Source: Inmirania thermothiophila (GTDB taxonomy: Bacteria > Pseudomonadota > Gammaproteobacteria > DSM-100275). From it: 64,000 nt of DNA. Of the stretch, positions 34,396 through 42,599 are shown piece by piece. A program made the position numbers and the translations under genes. Below the pieces are notes generated by a model, which did not search any database, was not told where the DNA came from, and saw only the letters and a list, made by a program, of their open reading frames with translations. The stretch spans positions 536,726 to 600,725 of the forward strand of contig NZ_RJVI01000001.1 in assembly GCF_003751635.1 (NCBI RefSeq), in the 5' to 3' direction. Numbering within the stretch: position 1 is the stretch's first letter; every line of letters starts with the position of its first letter.

Positions 34396-35207
34396 GGCGG
34401 CCGCCGCGGGCAGTCCACCTGGACCAACTCGGGGGGGCGGGCGTCGAGGCGCAGGGCGCTCAGGCGCCCGCCCCAGACGCAGCCCGAGTCCAGGCACCAG
34501 CCGGCGCGGGTGGCGCGCAGCCCCGCCGTGGACCAGTGGCCGAAGACGAGGCCGCGGACCCGGCAGTCGGGGTGGTCGAACCAGGGTACGAGGCCCGGCG
34601 GGGCGGCCTCGGGGGCGGCGTAGCCGTCCAGGGCGAGGGCCCCGTCGGCGGTGACGAGGCGGATCCGGGTGAGGGCGTTGACGATGAAGCGCAGCCGCGC
34701 CGCGCCCGCCAGCGCCTCGTCCCAGCGCGCCGGCTCGTCGCCGTACATCGCGGCGAGGAGGTCGCGGCGGCGGCCGCCGCGCAGCCACGCCTCCACCTCC
34801 GCCGCGTGCGCCGCCGCCGCCTCGAGATCCCAGCCGGGCGGGACCCCGGCGTGGACCAGGGCGAGACCCAGGGCCTCGTCGCGGTGCAGCAGGGGGCGGT
34901 TGTGCAGCCACGTCAGGAGCTCGGCGGCGTCGGGGGCCTCGAGGACGTCGAGGGCATCGCCCGGCTCCGGTCCGCGCACGCCCTCGGCCAGGGCCAGCAG
35001 GTGCAGGTCGTGGTTGCCGAGGACGCAGACGGCGGCCTCGCCGAGGTCGCGCATGAGGCGCAGGACCCCCGCCGAGTCGGGGCCGCGGGCGACCAGGTCC
35101 CCCACCAGCCACAGGCGGTCGGCGGACGGATCGAAGCCGATCCGGTGGAGGATCCGGGCCAGGGCCTCGCGGCAGCCCTGCACATCGCCCACCGCCCACA
35201 GGGCCAT
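34362..35207 (-). CDS. apaH: Diadenosine tetraphosphatase (symmetrical)
   Basis: ApaH splits Ap4A into two ADP and also removes Np4 caps from RNA. The 281-residue metallophosphoesterase has WAVGDVQG (5-12), GDLVARGPDS (about 36-45) and GNHDLH (about 63-68). It lies downstream of apaG; the apaG stop shares its last base with the apaH ATG. The convergent overlap with folA is 34 bases. Confidence 0.95.
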   Translation of the reverse strand: MALWAVGDVQGCREALARILHRIGFDPSADRLWLVGDLVARGPDSAGVLRLMRDLGEAAVCVLGNHDLHLLALAEGVRGPEPGDALDVLEAPDAAELLTWLHNRPLLHRDEALGLALVHAGVPPGWDLEAAAAHAAEVEAWLRGGRRRDLLAAMYGDEPARWDEALAGAARLRFIVNALTRIRLVTADGALALDGYAAPEAAPPGLVPWFDHPDCRVRGLVFGHWSTAGLRATRAGWCLDSGCVWGGRLSALRLDARPPELVQVDCPRRPPQARRSRTRKL

Positions 35208-35587
35208 CAGTGCAGGATGCCCGGCACCGCGAGGGTGAAGCGCGGGATCTCGGCCTCGAACCCGACCCCCGCCTCGTCCACCAGGCGGTAGACCCCCTCC
35301 ATGCTGCCGAGGGGCGTCTCCAGCATGGCGCCGCTGGTGTAGCGGAAGGCCTCGCCGGGCCGCAGCACCGGCTGCTGGCCCACGACGCCCTCGCCCTCCA
35401 CCTCCTGGACGCGGCCGTTGGCGTCGGTGATGACCCAGCGCCGCGCGAGCAGCTGCGCGGCGCGCGTGCCCGCATTGAGGATGGTGATGGTGTAGGCGAA
35501 GACGTAGCGGTCGCCGGCCGGATCGGACTGCTCCTCCACGTAGCGGGTCTCCACCTCGATCTCGATGCGATGCTCGGGCGCGCTCAT
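35207..35587 (-). CDS. apaG: ApaG domain protein
   Basis: The 126-residue ApaG/F-box-associated fold protein begins MSAPEHRIEIEVETRYVEEQ and has FAYTITILNAGTRAAQLLARRW, VGQQPVLRPGEAFRYTSG and MEGVYRLV. Function is unresolved; loss in Salmonella affects cobalt resistance and magnesium efflux. It usually lies between ksgA and apaH; here it sits between glk and apaH. It starts 4 bases inside glk's stop. Confidence 0.94.
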   Translation of the reverse strand: MSAPEHRIEIEVETRYVEEQSDPAGDRYVFAYTITILNAGTRAAQLLARRWVITDANGRVQEVEGEGVVGQQPVLRPGEAFRYTSGAMLETPLGSMEGVYRLVDEAGVGFEAEIPRFTLAVPGILH

Positions 35588-36567
35588 GGTGTCTCCTCCC
35601 GCGCGCCGGCCTCGGCGGCGCACAGCGCCGCCCCGACGAGCCCCGGGGCGGGGTGGATGACGACGTGGACCGGGATGCGGGCCACCACCGGAGTCATGCG
35701 GCCCTTGGCCAGGAAGGCCTCGAGGAAGGGGCCCTGGCGCAGCGCGTCGAGGATGGCCGGGGCGATGCCCCCGGCGAGGTAGAGCCCGCCCGCCGGCAGC
35801 CAGGCCAGCGCTAGGTTCCCGGCCTGGGCGCCGTAGATGCGCACGAACCGCCCCAGGGCGGCGGCCGCCGCCGGCTCCCCCGCGCGCGCCCTCGCCACCA
35901 CCTCGGGCGGGGCGAGCGCGGCCCCCTGGTCCCCCCGGCGGCGGGCGAGGAAGGCGTGGATGCGCGCAAGCCCCGGGCCCGACAGCACCCGCTCCAGGGA
36001 GACGCGGCCGAACTCGGCCCGCAGCGCCTCGAGGAGGGCGGTCTCGAGGGCGTCGGCGGGGGCGAAGTCCATGTGGCCGGCCTCGGTGGCGTGCACCCGC
36101 CAGCCGTCCCCCGCGGGCAGCAGCAGCGCCGCGCCGAGGCCGGTGCCGGCGCCGAGGGCGGCGCGCGGCGCCGCCGGGTCGGGCCGCCCGCGCTGCAGCG
36201 TCACCACCTCGGTCTCCGCGTCGAGGGCCGGCAGGGCGCGGGCGATGGCGGCGAAGTCGTTGACCAGGCGCGCCCTCGGGACCCCCGCGGCGGCGGCGAG
36301 CTCGGCCGCGTCCACCTCCCACGGCAGGTTGGTGAGGCGCGCCCGTCCCCCGGCCGGGGTCGCCTCCACGGGGCCGGCGACCCCGATGCAGGCCGCCGCC
36401 GCCTCGCCCCCGGCCTCGGCGAGGAAGCGACGCACCGCCTCCGTCAGGCCGGAAAGCTCGGCGCTGGCGTAGCGGTGCACGGGGCCGAGCACGACGCGCC
36501 CGTCCGCCACCTCCGCAAGCGCCAGCAGCAGCTTGGTGCCGCCCAGGTCGCCGGCGAGGACCTTCAT
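35584..36567 (-). CDS. glk: Glucokinase
   Basis: Glk phosphorylates glucose to glucose 6-phosphate with ATP. The 327-residue protein has the ATP-binding GDLGGTK (6-12), LVNDFAAIA (the catalytic Asp region), GAGTGLGAA and EAGHMDF, and a C-terminal LYLAGGIAPAI. The length suits proteobacterial Glk. It overlaps pgl and apaG by 4 bases each. Glk with phosphogluconolactonase suggests glucose handling through the Entner-Doudoroff or pentose phosphate route, perhaps from stored glycogen. Confidence 0.93.
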   Translation of the reverse strand: MKVLAGDLGGTKLLLALAEVADGRVVLGPVHRYASAELSGLTEAVRRFLAEAGGEAAAACIGVAGPVEATPAGGRARLTNLPWEVDAAELAAAAGVPRARLVNDFAAIARALPALDAETEVVTLQRGRPDPAAPRAALGAGTGLGAALLLPAGDGWRVHATEAGHMDFAPADALETALLEALRAEFGRVSLERVLSGPGLARIHAFLARRRGDQGAALAPPEVVARARAGEPAAAAALGRFVRIYGAQAGNLALAWLPAGGLYLAGGIAPAILDALRQGPFLEAFLAKGRMTPVVARIPVHVVIHPAPGLVGAALCAAEAGAREETP

Positions 36568-37304
36568 GCGCCCTCCCGCGGGACGCCCGCCGCGGCCGCC
36601 GCGTCCAGGAACCACTCGAGGGTCCCGCGCGGGGCGAGGCGCTGCACCGGAAGCGGCTCGCCCCGTGGGGCCTCGGCCAGCGCGCGGCGCACCACCGCCG
36701 CCTTCTCCTCGCCGGCGACCAGCAGGAGGAGGTGGCGGGCGTGGTCGAGCACCGGCAGGGTGAGGGTCAGCCGCGGCGGCTCGATGCCCGGCTCGTCCAC
36801 CGCCGCCACCGGATCGTCGCGCTCGGCGAGGGCGCGCGTGCCGGGGAAGAGGGAGGCGACGTGGCCGTCGGCGCCGAGCCCCAGGAGGACCAGGTCGAGA
36901 CAGGGCACGCCGAGGGCGCTGAGGGGGGCGAGGGCGCACAGGGTGGCGGCATAGGCCTCGGCGTCGTCGCGCAGGCAGGGCGGGCGGGCGCGCATGGGAT
37001 GGACCTGGGCCGGCGGCACGGGGACGTGCTCGAGCAGGGTCTCGCGCGCCATGCGGTAGTTGCTGCGGGGGTCGTCGAAGGGGACCGCGCGCTCGTCGCC
37101 GAACCAGACGTGGACGCGGCGCCAGTCGATCCCGCCGCGCCGGGCGAGCCGGCGGTAGAGGGCGCGCGGGGTGCGCCCGCCGGCGAGGGCGAGGTGGGCG
37201 GTCCCGGCGGTGGCGACGGCCCGGCGCAGGATCTCCTCGCAGCGCGCCGCGGCCGCCTCGGCCAGGGTCTCGGGGTCGTCGAGGATGCGGATCTGGGGCG
37301 GCAT
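36564..37304 (-). CDS. pgl: 6-phosphogluconolactonase
   Basis: Pgl hydrolyses 6-phosphogluconolactone. The 246-residue NagB-like protein has LALAGGRTPRALYRRLA (about 40-56), VHVWFGDERAVPFDDPRSNYRMARE and LLGLGADGHVASLFPGT, all diagnostic. The ATG at 37304 is preferred to a longer in-frame extension, which has no start of good context. It is the first gene of pgl-glk-apaG-apaH. No zwf is present. Confidence 0.93.
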   Translation of the reverse strand: MPPQIRILDDPETLAEAAAARCEEILRRAVATAGTAHLALAGGRTPRALYRRLARRGGIDWRRVHVWFGDERAVPFDDPRSNYRMARETLLEHVPVPPAQVHPMRARPPCLRDDAEAYAATLCALAPLSALGVPCLDLVLLGLGADGHVASLFPGTRALAERDDPVAAVDEPGIEPPRLTLTLPVLDHARHLLLLVAGEEKAAVVRRALAEAPRGEPLPVQRLAPRGTLEWFLDAAAAAGVPREGA

Positions 37305-37422
37305 GGTGCGCCTCCTCGCGCGGGCGGCCGGGCGCCGCTGCCGCGGCCGCGAAACGGTCCTAGTATAGGAGGAGGGGCGTGGCCGGGTGCGCCCCACCCA
37401 CGACCGGAAAGGAGGGGAGACG

Positions 37423-37632
37423 ATGTATCTCAAGCACCGCCCCAGCGGAGACCTGGTGGAGATCCTGGAGGTGACGGCCCTCGCCGATCCCTGCCGCGAC
37501 CGTGTGGTGGGCCGCTTCCACGCCGGCGAGGAGCTGCAGGAGCCGGCGGTGTTTCCGAAGGCGGAACTGGCCTTCCCGTCGGGGGAGGACCTGCCGCGCT
37601 GCTGGCTCGATCCCGACTGGCGCGCGCGCTGA
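37423..37632 (+). CDS. Small conserved protein of unknown function
   Basis: The 69-residue protein begins MYLKHRPSGDLVEILEVTAL, then has DPCRDRVVGRFHAGEELQEPAVFPKAELAFPSGEDLPRCWLDPDW. It is preceded by a strong AAGGAGGGG ribosome site. The two single cysteines and balanced charge suggest a small soluble domain. I recall similar short proteins in sulfur-oxidising gammaproteobacteria, sometimes called acetyltransferase without basis; nothing here supports an enzyme. It converges on the universal stress protein gene across 8 bases. Confidence 0.75.
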   Translation: MYLKHRPSGDLVEILEVTALADPCRDRVVGRFHAGEELQEPAVFPKAELAFPSGEDLPRCWLDPDWRAR

Positions 37633-37640
37633 GCGGCGGC

Positions 37641-38078
37641 TCAGCGGGGCACCCGCACCGCGAGCACGTCGCAGGGGGCGCCGTGGAGCACGGCGTCGGC
37701 GGTGGAGCCCAGCAGCAGGGCGAGCCCGTGCCGCTCGTGGGCGCCGACGACGATGAGGTCGGCGCCGCTCTCGCGCGCCGCGCGCACGATCTCGCTCTTG
37801 GTGGAGCCGAGCTCGATGCGGCGCTCGGCGTCGGCGAGGCCGAGCGACTCGGCGAGTTCGGCAAGCCGCGCCTCGGCCTCCCGCATGAGCTCCTCGTCGA
37901 GCTCCACCGGCTGGGCGAGGACGAGGTCGTTGGAGAGGTCCAGCGGCACGTGCTCGACGACGTGGAGCAGGGTCAGCCGCGCCCCGCAGTGCCGGGCGAT
38001 GGCGGCCGCGCGCTCGGCCACGCGCCGGCCCTCGTCGGTGAGGTCGACGGCCAGCAGGATGTGACGGTAGGTCTCCAT
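37641..38078 (-). CDS. Universal stress protein (UspA family)
   Basis: The 145-residue protein has the Usp fold: METYRHILLAVDLTDEGRR, LTLLHVVEH, then ADLIVVGAHERHGLALLLGSTADAVLHGAPCDVLAVR. The ATP-binding pattern G-x2-G-x9-G-S/T is modified but recognisable. Usp proteins bind nucleotides and are induced in stress and oxygen limitation. The ATG (38078) has GGAGCGCGAG upstream. A 5-4-5 palindrome at 38144-38157 in the promoter could be an FNR/CRP-family site. Confidence 0.92.
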   Translation of the reverse strand: METYRHILLAVDLTDEGRRVAERAAAIARHCGARLTLLHVVEHVPLDLSNDLVLAQPVELDEELMREAEARLAELAESLGLADAERRIELGSTKSEIVRAARESGADLIVVGAHERHGLALLLGSTADAVLHGAPCDVLAVRVPR

Positions 38079-38143
38079 CTCGCGCTCCTCCGCTTGGGGA
38101 CGGACCCGCGGTTGTGGTGTAATGCCCGGCTCCGTCCGCAACA

Positions 38144-38157
38144 TGGATTCTGATCCA
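38144..38157. promoter_or_regulatory. Perfect 5-4-5 palindrome, FNR/CRP-like
   Basis: TGGAT-TCTG-ATCCA is a perfect inverted repeat with the half-site length and spacing of FNR-family boxes (TTGAT-N4-ATCAA), differing at one base per half. It lies in the 134-base divergent gap between the universal stress protein and oxidoreductase genes. A start 41.5 bases toward usp would be at 38109, with TACACC as a weak -10 element. Confidence 0.4.
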
Positions 38158-38212
38158 GAGGCCGCGCGCTGTCACCTCTGCGGGCGGGGCGCGTGGCGGG
38201 AGGCGGGCTTCC

Positions 38213-39151
38213 GTGCATGATCCCATCCGCGTCGGCGTCGTCGGGGTCGGCTACCTCGGCAGCATCCACGCGCGCATCTACGCGCGCATGCCGCAGGTGC
38301 GCCTGGTGGGGGTGGCCGACCTCGATCCCGCGCGCGCCCGCGCGGTGGCCGCCGAGTGCGGCTGCGAGGCCTTCGCCGATGGCTCGGAGCTGCTCGGGCG
38401 GGTGGACGCGGTGAGCGTCGTCGTCCCCACCGTGGCCCATCTGGAGGTGGCCCGCCCCTTCCTCGAGCGGGGCGTGCACATGCTGCTGGAGAAGCCCATC
38501 GCGGCGACCCTGGCCGAGGCCGAGGCGGTGATCGAGGCCGCCGAGCGCGGCGGCGCGATCCTGCAGATCGGGCACCTCGAGCGCTACAACGCCGGCGTCA
38601 TGGCGCTCGCCGAGCGCATCGCGCGCCCGCGCTTCATCGAGGTCCACCGCATCGGCGAGTTCGTCGGCCGTGCCACCGACGTGGACGTGGTCACCGACCT
38701 CATGATCCACGACATCGACATCATCCTGTCCCTGGTGGGGGAGGAGATCGCCTCGGTCTCGGCGGTGGGCTCGCCGGTCATCACCGGGCACGTGGACATC
38801 GCCAACGCCCGGCTCGAGTTCGTCAACGGCACGGTCGCCAACGTCACCGCCAGCCGCGTCTCCACCAAGCGGCTGCGCCGCATCCGCGTCTTCTCCGAGC
38901 ACGGCTACGACGCCCTGGACTTCATCGACCAGCAGATCGACAGCGTGCGCACGGGGCCGGCCCGGGCCGGGGGCGGCTGGCCCGAGATCCGCCACGAGCG
39001 CATCGAGGTGGCGCCGCGCCCGCCCCTGGATGCGGAGCTGGAGGACTTCCTGCGCGTGGTGCGCGAGGGCGGCCGGCCGCTGGTGGACGGCCGTGCCGGC
39101 CTCGAGGCCCTGCGCGTCGCCATCGAGGTACGCGAGAGGATCGGCTCATGA
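38213..39151 (+). CDS. Gfo/Idh/MocA oxidoreductase (GnnA-like)
   Basis: The 312-residue protein (GTG start) has the N-terminal NAD-binding motif VGVVGVGYLGSIHAR (7-21), LLEKPIAATLAEAEAV with the family EKP motif, and IGHLERYNAGVMAL. In family Gfo/Idh/MocA these enzymes oxidise sugar substrates. The overlapping aminotransferase gene suggests oxidation followed by transamination of a UDP-GlcNAc carbon, as in GnnA/GnnB of Acidithiobacillus for lipid A diamino sugar, or WbpB/WbpE for O-antigen. The isolated pair with no O-antigen genes nearby favours GnnA. Assignment is inference. Confidence 0.8.
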   Translation: MHDPIRVGVVGVGYLGSIHARIYARMPQVRLVGVADLDPARARAVAAECGCEAFADGSELLGRVDAVSVVVPTVAHLEVARPFLERGVHMLLEKPIAATLAEAEAVIEAAERGGAILQIGHLERYNAGVMALAERIARPRFIEVHRIGEFVGRATDVDVVTDLMIHDIDIILSLVGEEIASVSAVGSPVITGHVDIANARLEFVNGTVANVTASRVSTKRLRRIRVFSEHGYDALDFIDQQIDSVRTGPARAGGGWPEIRHERIEVAPRPPLDAELEDFLRVVREGGRPLVDGRAGLEALRVAIEVRERIGS

Positions 39152-40260
39152 GCACGACCGGGCCTGCGGTGCCCTTTCTCGACCTGGGGCCGGAGTTCGA
39201 GGCCCTCGCCCCCGCCTGGTTCCAGGCCCTGCGGGAGATCGGCGCCGGCGGGCGCTTCATCCTCGGCCCCAACGTCGAGGCCTTGGAGGCCGAGGCCGCG
39301 GCCTACGTCGGGGCCGCGCACGCCGTGGGCGTGGCCAACGGCACCGACGCCCTCGTGCTCGCCCTTCGCGCGCTGGGGATCGGCCCCGGCGACGAGGTGA
39401 TCACCACCCCCTTCACCTTCTTCGCCACCGCCGAGGCCGTCTCCCTGGTGGGGGCGACGCCGGTCTTCGCCGACATCGACCCGGCGAGCTTCAACCTGGA
39501 TCCGGCGAGCGTGGCCGAGCGCATCGGGCCGCGCACCGCCGCCATCCTCGTGGTCCACATCTTCGGCCACCCCGCGGACATGGGGGCGTTCACGGAGCTT
39601 GCCCGCCGCCACGGGCTGGCGCTGGTGGAGGACTGCGCCCAGGCCTTCGGCGCCGAGTGGCGGGGGCGGCGCGTGGGCAGCTTCGGCGATGCCGCCGCGG
39701 TGAGCTTCTACCCCACCAAGGTGCTCGGCTGCTACGGCGACGGCGGCATGGTCTTCACGCAGCGCGCCGAGGTGGCCGAGCGGGTGCGCCATCTGCGCAA
39801 CCACGGCGCCACCGCGCCCTTCATGCACGACACCCTCGGCTGCAACAGCCGCCTCGACGAGGTGCAGGCCGCGCTGCTCAGGCTCAAGCTCGCGCGCATC
39901 GAGGACCTGATCGCGGGCAGGCGGCGGGTCGCCGCGGCCTATGATGAGGGGCTTGCCGGCTGCGACCTGGTCACGCCGGGGCAGCCCGCGGAGGGCCGCC
40001 ACGTCTTCAATCTCTACACCGTGCGCAGCCCGCGCCGCGACGCCCTGCGCAGCGGCCTCGCCGCCGCCGGCATCCCCACCTCCCAGTGCTATCCTCTGGG
40101 TCTGCACCGGCAGGCGGTCTATCGCGACCTCGGCTACCGCGAGGGCGACCTGCCGGTCACCGATCAGGCCTGCCGCGAGACCCTCTCCCTGCCCATCTAC
40201 CCCGACATGGACGAGGCGCGCATCGCGCGCGTCTGCGAGGCGGTGCGCGCCGCGGCCTGA
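39148..40260 (+). CDS. DegT/DnrJ/EryC1/StrS aminotransferase (GnnB-like)
   Basis: This 370-residue PLP-dependent aminotransferase has PFLDLGPEFEAL, ILGPNVEALE, the internal aldimine Lys191 in SFYPTKVLGCYGDGG, EDCAQAFGAE (about 161-170) and the SRLDEVQAALL motif. It should transaminate a keto-sugar nucleotide. It overlaps the oxidoreductase gene by 4 bases (ATGA). If GnnB, it forms UDP-GlcNAc3N for lipid A with amide-linked chains, known in Acidithiobacillus and in purple sulfur bacteria as 2,3-diaminoglucose lipid A. Confidence 0.88.
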   Translation: MSTTGPAVPFLDLGPEFEALAPAWFQALREIGAGGRFILGPNVEALEAEAAAYVGAAHAVGVANGTDALVLALRALGIGPGDEVITTPFTFFATAEAVSLVGATPVFADIDPASFNLDPASVAERIGPRTAAILVVHIFGHPADMGAFTELARRHGLALVEDCAQAFGAEWRGRRVGSFGDAAAVSFYPTKVLGCYGDGGMVFTQRAEVAERVRHLRNHGATAPFMHDTLGCNSRLDEVQAALLRLKLARIEDLIAGRRRVAAAYDEGLAGCDLVTPGQPAEGRHVFNLYTVRSPRRDALRSGLAAAGIPTSQCYPLGLHRQAVYRDLGYREGDLPVTDQACRETLSLPIYPDMDEARIARVCEAVRAAA

Positions 40261-40273
40261 TCCCCGGCGCGAG

Positions 40274-40409
40274 TTCACAACCGCGCGGCGGCCCGCGGAT
40301 GCCGAATTCGGATCCGCGGCGCACCGCCTGAATTCATACTTTGCTTGAAAGCGCGGTCGCCCTGGCCAATAATCATGGCGCCTTGTCTTGCCGTTCACGT
40401 TGTGAATTC
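40274..40409. repeat. Repeated operator-like motifs upstream of the winged-helix gene
   Basis: Three GAATTC copies occur at 40304-40309, 40330-40335 and 40404-40409. TTCACAA (40274-40280) and TTGTGAA (40400-40406) are exact reverse complements. TTCAC-GTT-GTGAA (40394-40406) is a palindrome just past the promoter. Such clustering is striking in this GC-rich DNA and fits multi-site binding by a regulator, possibly the protein encoded next. Confidence 0.5.
40345..40373 (+). promoter_or_regulatory. Promoter of the coiled-coil/winged-helix gene
   Basis: TTGAAA (40345-40350) and AATAAT (40368-40373) are 17 bases apart; transcription would start near 40380. This 163-base intergenic stretch is far richer in A/T than its surroundings. 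Confidence 0.65.
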
Positions 40410-40423
40410 AGGGGGTGGAAGAC

Positions 40424-40867
40424 ATGAAGTCGATCGAGGAGATGAGCGCCGCCGAGCTGTATGAACTCGCCCGCCGCAAGGAGGAGGAGGAGAAGCGGCG
40501 CGAGCAGGAGGCGATGCGGCGCCAGGTCGAGGAGCTGCGGGCGAAGCGGCGCGAGATTCAGAACCGCATGCGCCAGGAGATCGCCGCCATCGACCGCGAG
40601 ATCCGCAGGCTCGAGGGGGCGGCGGGGATGCGCGGCCGCCGCCGCCGCACCGGGGGCGAGGCGGCGGGGTCGAGCCGCCGCGGCGGCGTGCTCTCGGCCC
40701 GCGCCCTGGAGATCATCGCCGCCGACGGGCCCATCGACACCGCCACCCTGCGCACGCGCCTCGAGTCCGAGGGCATCGCCACCAAGAACCTCGGCCAGAC
40801 CCTCAGCTACCTCAAGAAGCGCGGCCGCGTGCTGACGCCGCGCCGCGGCGTCTACACCGCCGCCTGA
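40424..40867 (+). CDS. Coiled-coil plus winged-helix protein, possible nucleoid or regulatory protein
   Basis: The 147-residue product has an N-terminal charged coiled coil (about 1-65, KEEEEKRREQEAMRRQVEE and onwards), a basic linker with RGRRRRTGG, and a C-terminal domain (about 88-147) that looks like a winged helix: ARALEIIAADGPIDTATLRT, then LGQTLSYLKKRGRVLTPRRG with the wing. The layout recalls H-NS-like or MucR-like oligomerising DNA binders, but I do not recognise the family. The ATG at 40424 follows AGGGGG by 8 bases; a GTG at 40415 is possible. It converges on rsmA with a 16-base overlap. Confidence 0.7.
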   Translation: MKSIEEMSAAELYELARRKEEEEKRREQEAMRRQVEELRAKRREIQNRMRQEIAAIDREIRRLEGAAGMRGRRRRTGGEAAGSSRRGGVLSARALEIIAADGPIDTATLRTRLESEGIATKNLGQTLSYLKKRGRVLTPRRGVYTAA

Positions 40868-41622
40868 CGGGCGAGGCGCGCGAACTCCTCCACCGTGAGG
40901 GTCTCCGGCCGCCGCCGGGGGTCGATCCCGGCGGCGGTGATGGCCTCCTCGGCGAGGACCCCGGCGAGGGCGTTGCGCAGGGTCTTGCGCCGCTGCCCGA
41001 AGGCGGCGCGCAGGACCCGGTCGAAGGCGCCGTCGAGCGCCGGCGCCACCGCGGGCGCCGCCAGCGGCTCGAGGCGCACCACCGTCGACCACACCCGCGG
41101 CGGCGGGCGGAACGCGCCCGGGCCGACGCGGAAGAGCGGGCGCACCGCGCAGCGCGCCTGCACCGCCACCGAGAGCCGGCCGTAGTCGCGCCCGCCCGGC
41201 GCGGCCGCCATGCGCGCCACCACCTCGTGCTGGAGCATGAGGCACATGGCGCGCACGTGCCGCAGCTGCCCGAGGAGGCGGAACAGGAGCGGGGTCGAGA
41301 CGTTGTAGGGCAGGTTCCCCACCACCAGGAAGGGGCCGGGGCCGAGGGCCGCGAGCTCCAGCGCGAGCGCATCCATGGCGTGGATGCGCAGCTCGCCGAG
41401 GCCCTCGCAGCGGGCGGCGAGCGCGGGCAGCAGCTCGCGGTCGAGCTCCACCACGTCGAGGCGGCCGAGGCGGCGCAGCAGCGGCACCGTGAGGGCGCCG
41501 AGGCCGGGGCCGATCTCCACCACGGCGTCGCCCGGGCGCGGGTCGGCGGCGGCGACGATGCGCTCGATGACCGCCGGATCGTGGAGGAAGTGCTGCCCGA
41601 GGCGGCGCTTGGGCCGGGTCAT
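40852..41622 (-). CDS. rsmA: 16S rRNA dimethyladenosine transferase (KsgA)
   Basis: RsmA dimethylates A1518 and A1519 of 16S rRNA. The 256-residue protein has KRRLGQHFLHD, the SAM motif VEIGPGLG (35-42), and the catalytic NLPYN (103-107). Its ATG overlaps the pdxA stop by 4 bases (41619-41622). The downstream apaG that usually follows is 5 kb away. The 3' end overlaps the winged-helix gene by 16 bases. Confidence 0.97.
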   Translation of the reverse strand: MTRPKRRLGQHFLHDPAVIERIVAAADPRPGDAVVEIGPGLGALTVPLLRRLGRLDVVELDRELLPALAARCEGLGELRIHAMDALALELAALGPGPFLVVGNLPYNVSTPLLFRLLGQLRHVRAMCLMLQHEVVARMAAAPGGRDYGRLSVAVQARCAVRPLFRVGPGAFRPPPRVWSTVVRLEPLAAPAVAPALDGAFDRVLRAAFGQRRKTLRNALAGVLAEEAITAAGIDPRRRPETLTVEEFARLARQAAV

Positions 41623-42599
41623 GGCGCGCCGGCGAGGGTGGCGGCGAGACGCAGCGCCTCGTGCAGGCTGCCGGGGTCGGCGCGCCCGGTGCCGGCGAGC
41701 TCCAGGGCCGTGCCGTGGTCCACCGAGGTGCGCACGATGGGCAGGCCGAGGGTGACGTTGACGGCGCGACCGAAGCCGCGGTGCTTGAGCACCGGCAGCC
41801 CCTGATCGTGGTACATGGCGAGGACCGCGTCGGCGCCGGCGAGGCGGGCCGGGGTGAAGGCGGTGTCGGCGGGCAGCGGGCCGATCACGTCGGCGCCGCC
41901 GGCGCGGGCCTTCGCCACCGCCGGGGCGATGTGCTCGATCTCCTCCCGCCCGAGGTGGCCGCCCTCCCCGGCGTGGGGGTTGAGACCGCAGACCAGGATG
42001 CGCGGGCGCGGGATGCGGAAGCGGTGGCGCAGGTCGTGCTCGAGGACCGCCAGCACCGCCTCCACCCGCTCGCGGCGCACGGCCTCGGGGACCGCCCGCA
42101 GGGGCAGGTGGGTGGTGACGAGGGCGACGCGCAGCCGCTGCGCCACCAGCATCATCACCGGCTGGGCCGCGCCGCACTCGGCGGCGACGAGCTCGGTGTG
42201 CCCGCTGAAGGGGATGCCGGCGTCGTTGATGACGCCCTTGTGCACGGGGGCGGTGACGAGGGCGGCGAAGCGCCCGGCGAGGCAGCCGCGCACCGCCCGC
42301 CGCACCGTCTCCACCACGTAGGGGGCGAGGGCCGGGTCGGGCCGTCCGGGCGTGGCGGTGCCCGGGGCGGGGACGTGGAGGACGGCGAGACGGCCGGCGC
42401 GGGCCGGGCGCGGCGGTGCTGCGAGGTCCGCCTCCGTCAGGGCCACGTCCCAGCCGAGGGCGCGGGCGCGGGCCTCGAGCAGGGCGCGGTCGGCCACCAC
42501 CACCGGCTCCCAGGGCCAGTCCCGCTCGGCAAGGCGCAGGCAGAGCTCCGGTCCGACCCCGGCGGGCTCGCCGGCGGTGACGGCGAGGCGCAGGCTCAT
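41619..42599 (-). CDS. pdxA: 4-hydroxythreonine-4-phosphate dehydrogenase
   Basis: PdxA oxidises 4-phosphohydroxy-threonine in pyridoxal phosphate biosynthesis. The 326-residue protein begins [16 protein letters not shown] and has [21 protein letters not shown] (metal His), [12 protein letters not shown] and [13 protein letters not shown]. Motifs and length match the family. It overlaps surA and rsmA by 4 bases each, in the conserved lptD-surA-pdxA-rsmA order. PLP serves GcvPA/PB and the aminotransferases here. Confidence 0.96.
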   Translation of the reverse strand: MSLRLAVTAGEPAGVGPELCLRLAERDWPWEPVVVADRALLEARARALGWDVALTEADLAAPPRPARAGRLAVLHVPAPGTATPGRPDPALAPYVVETVRRAVRGCLAGRFAALVTAPVHKGVINDAGIPFSGHTELVAAECGAAQPVMMLVAQRLRVALVTTHLPLRAVPEAVRRERVEAVLAVLEHDLRHRFRIPRPRILVCGLNPHAGEGGHLGREEIEHIAPAVAKARAGGADVIGPLPADTAFTPARLAGADAVLAMYHDQGLPVLKHRGFGRAVNVTLGLPIVRTSVDHGTALELAGTGRADPGSLHEALRLAATLAGAP

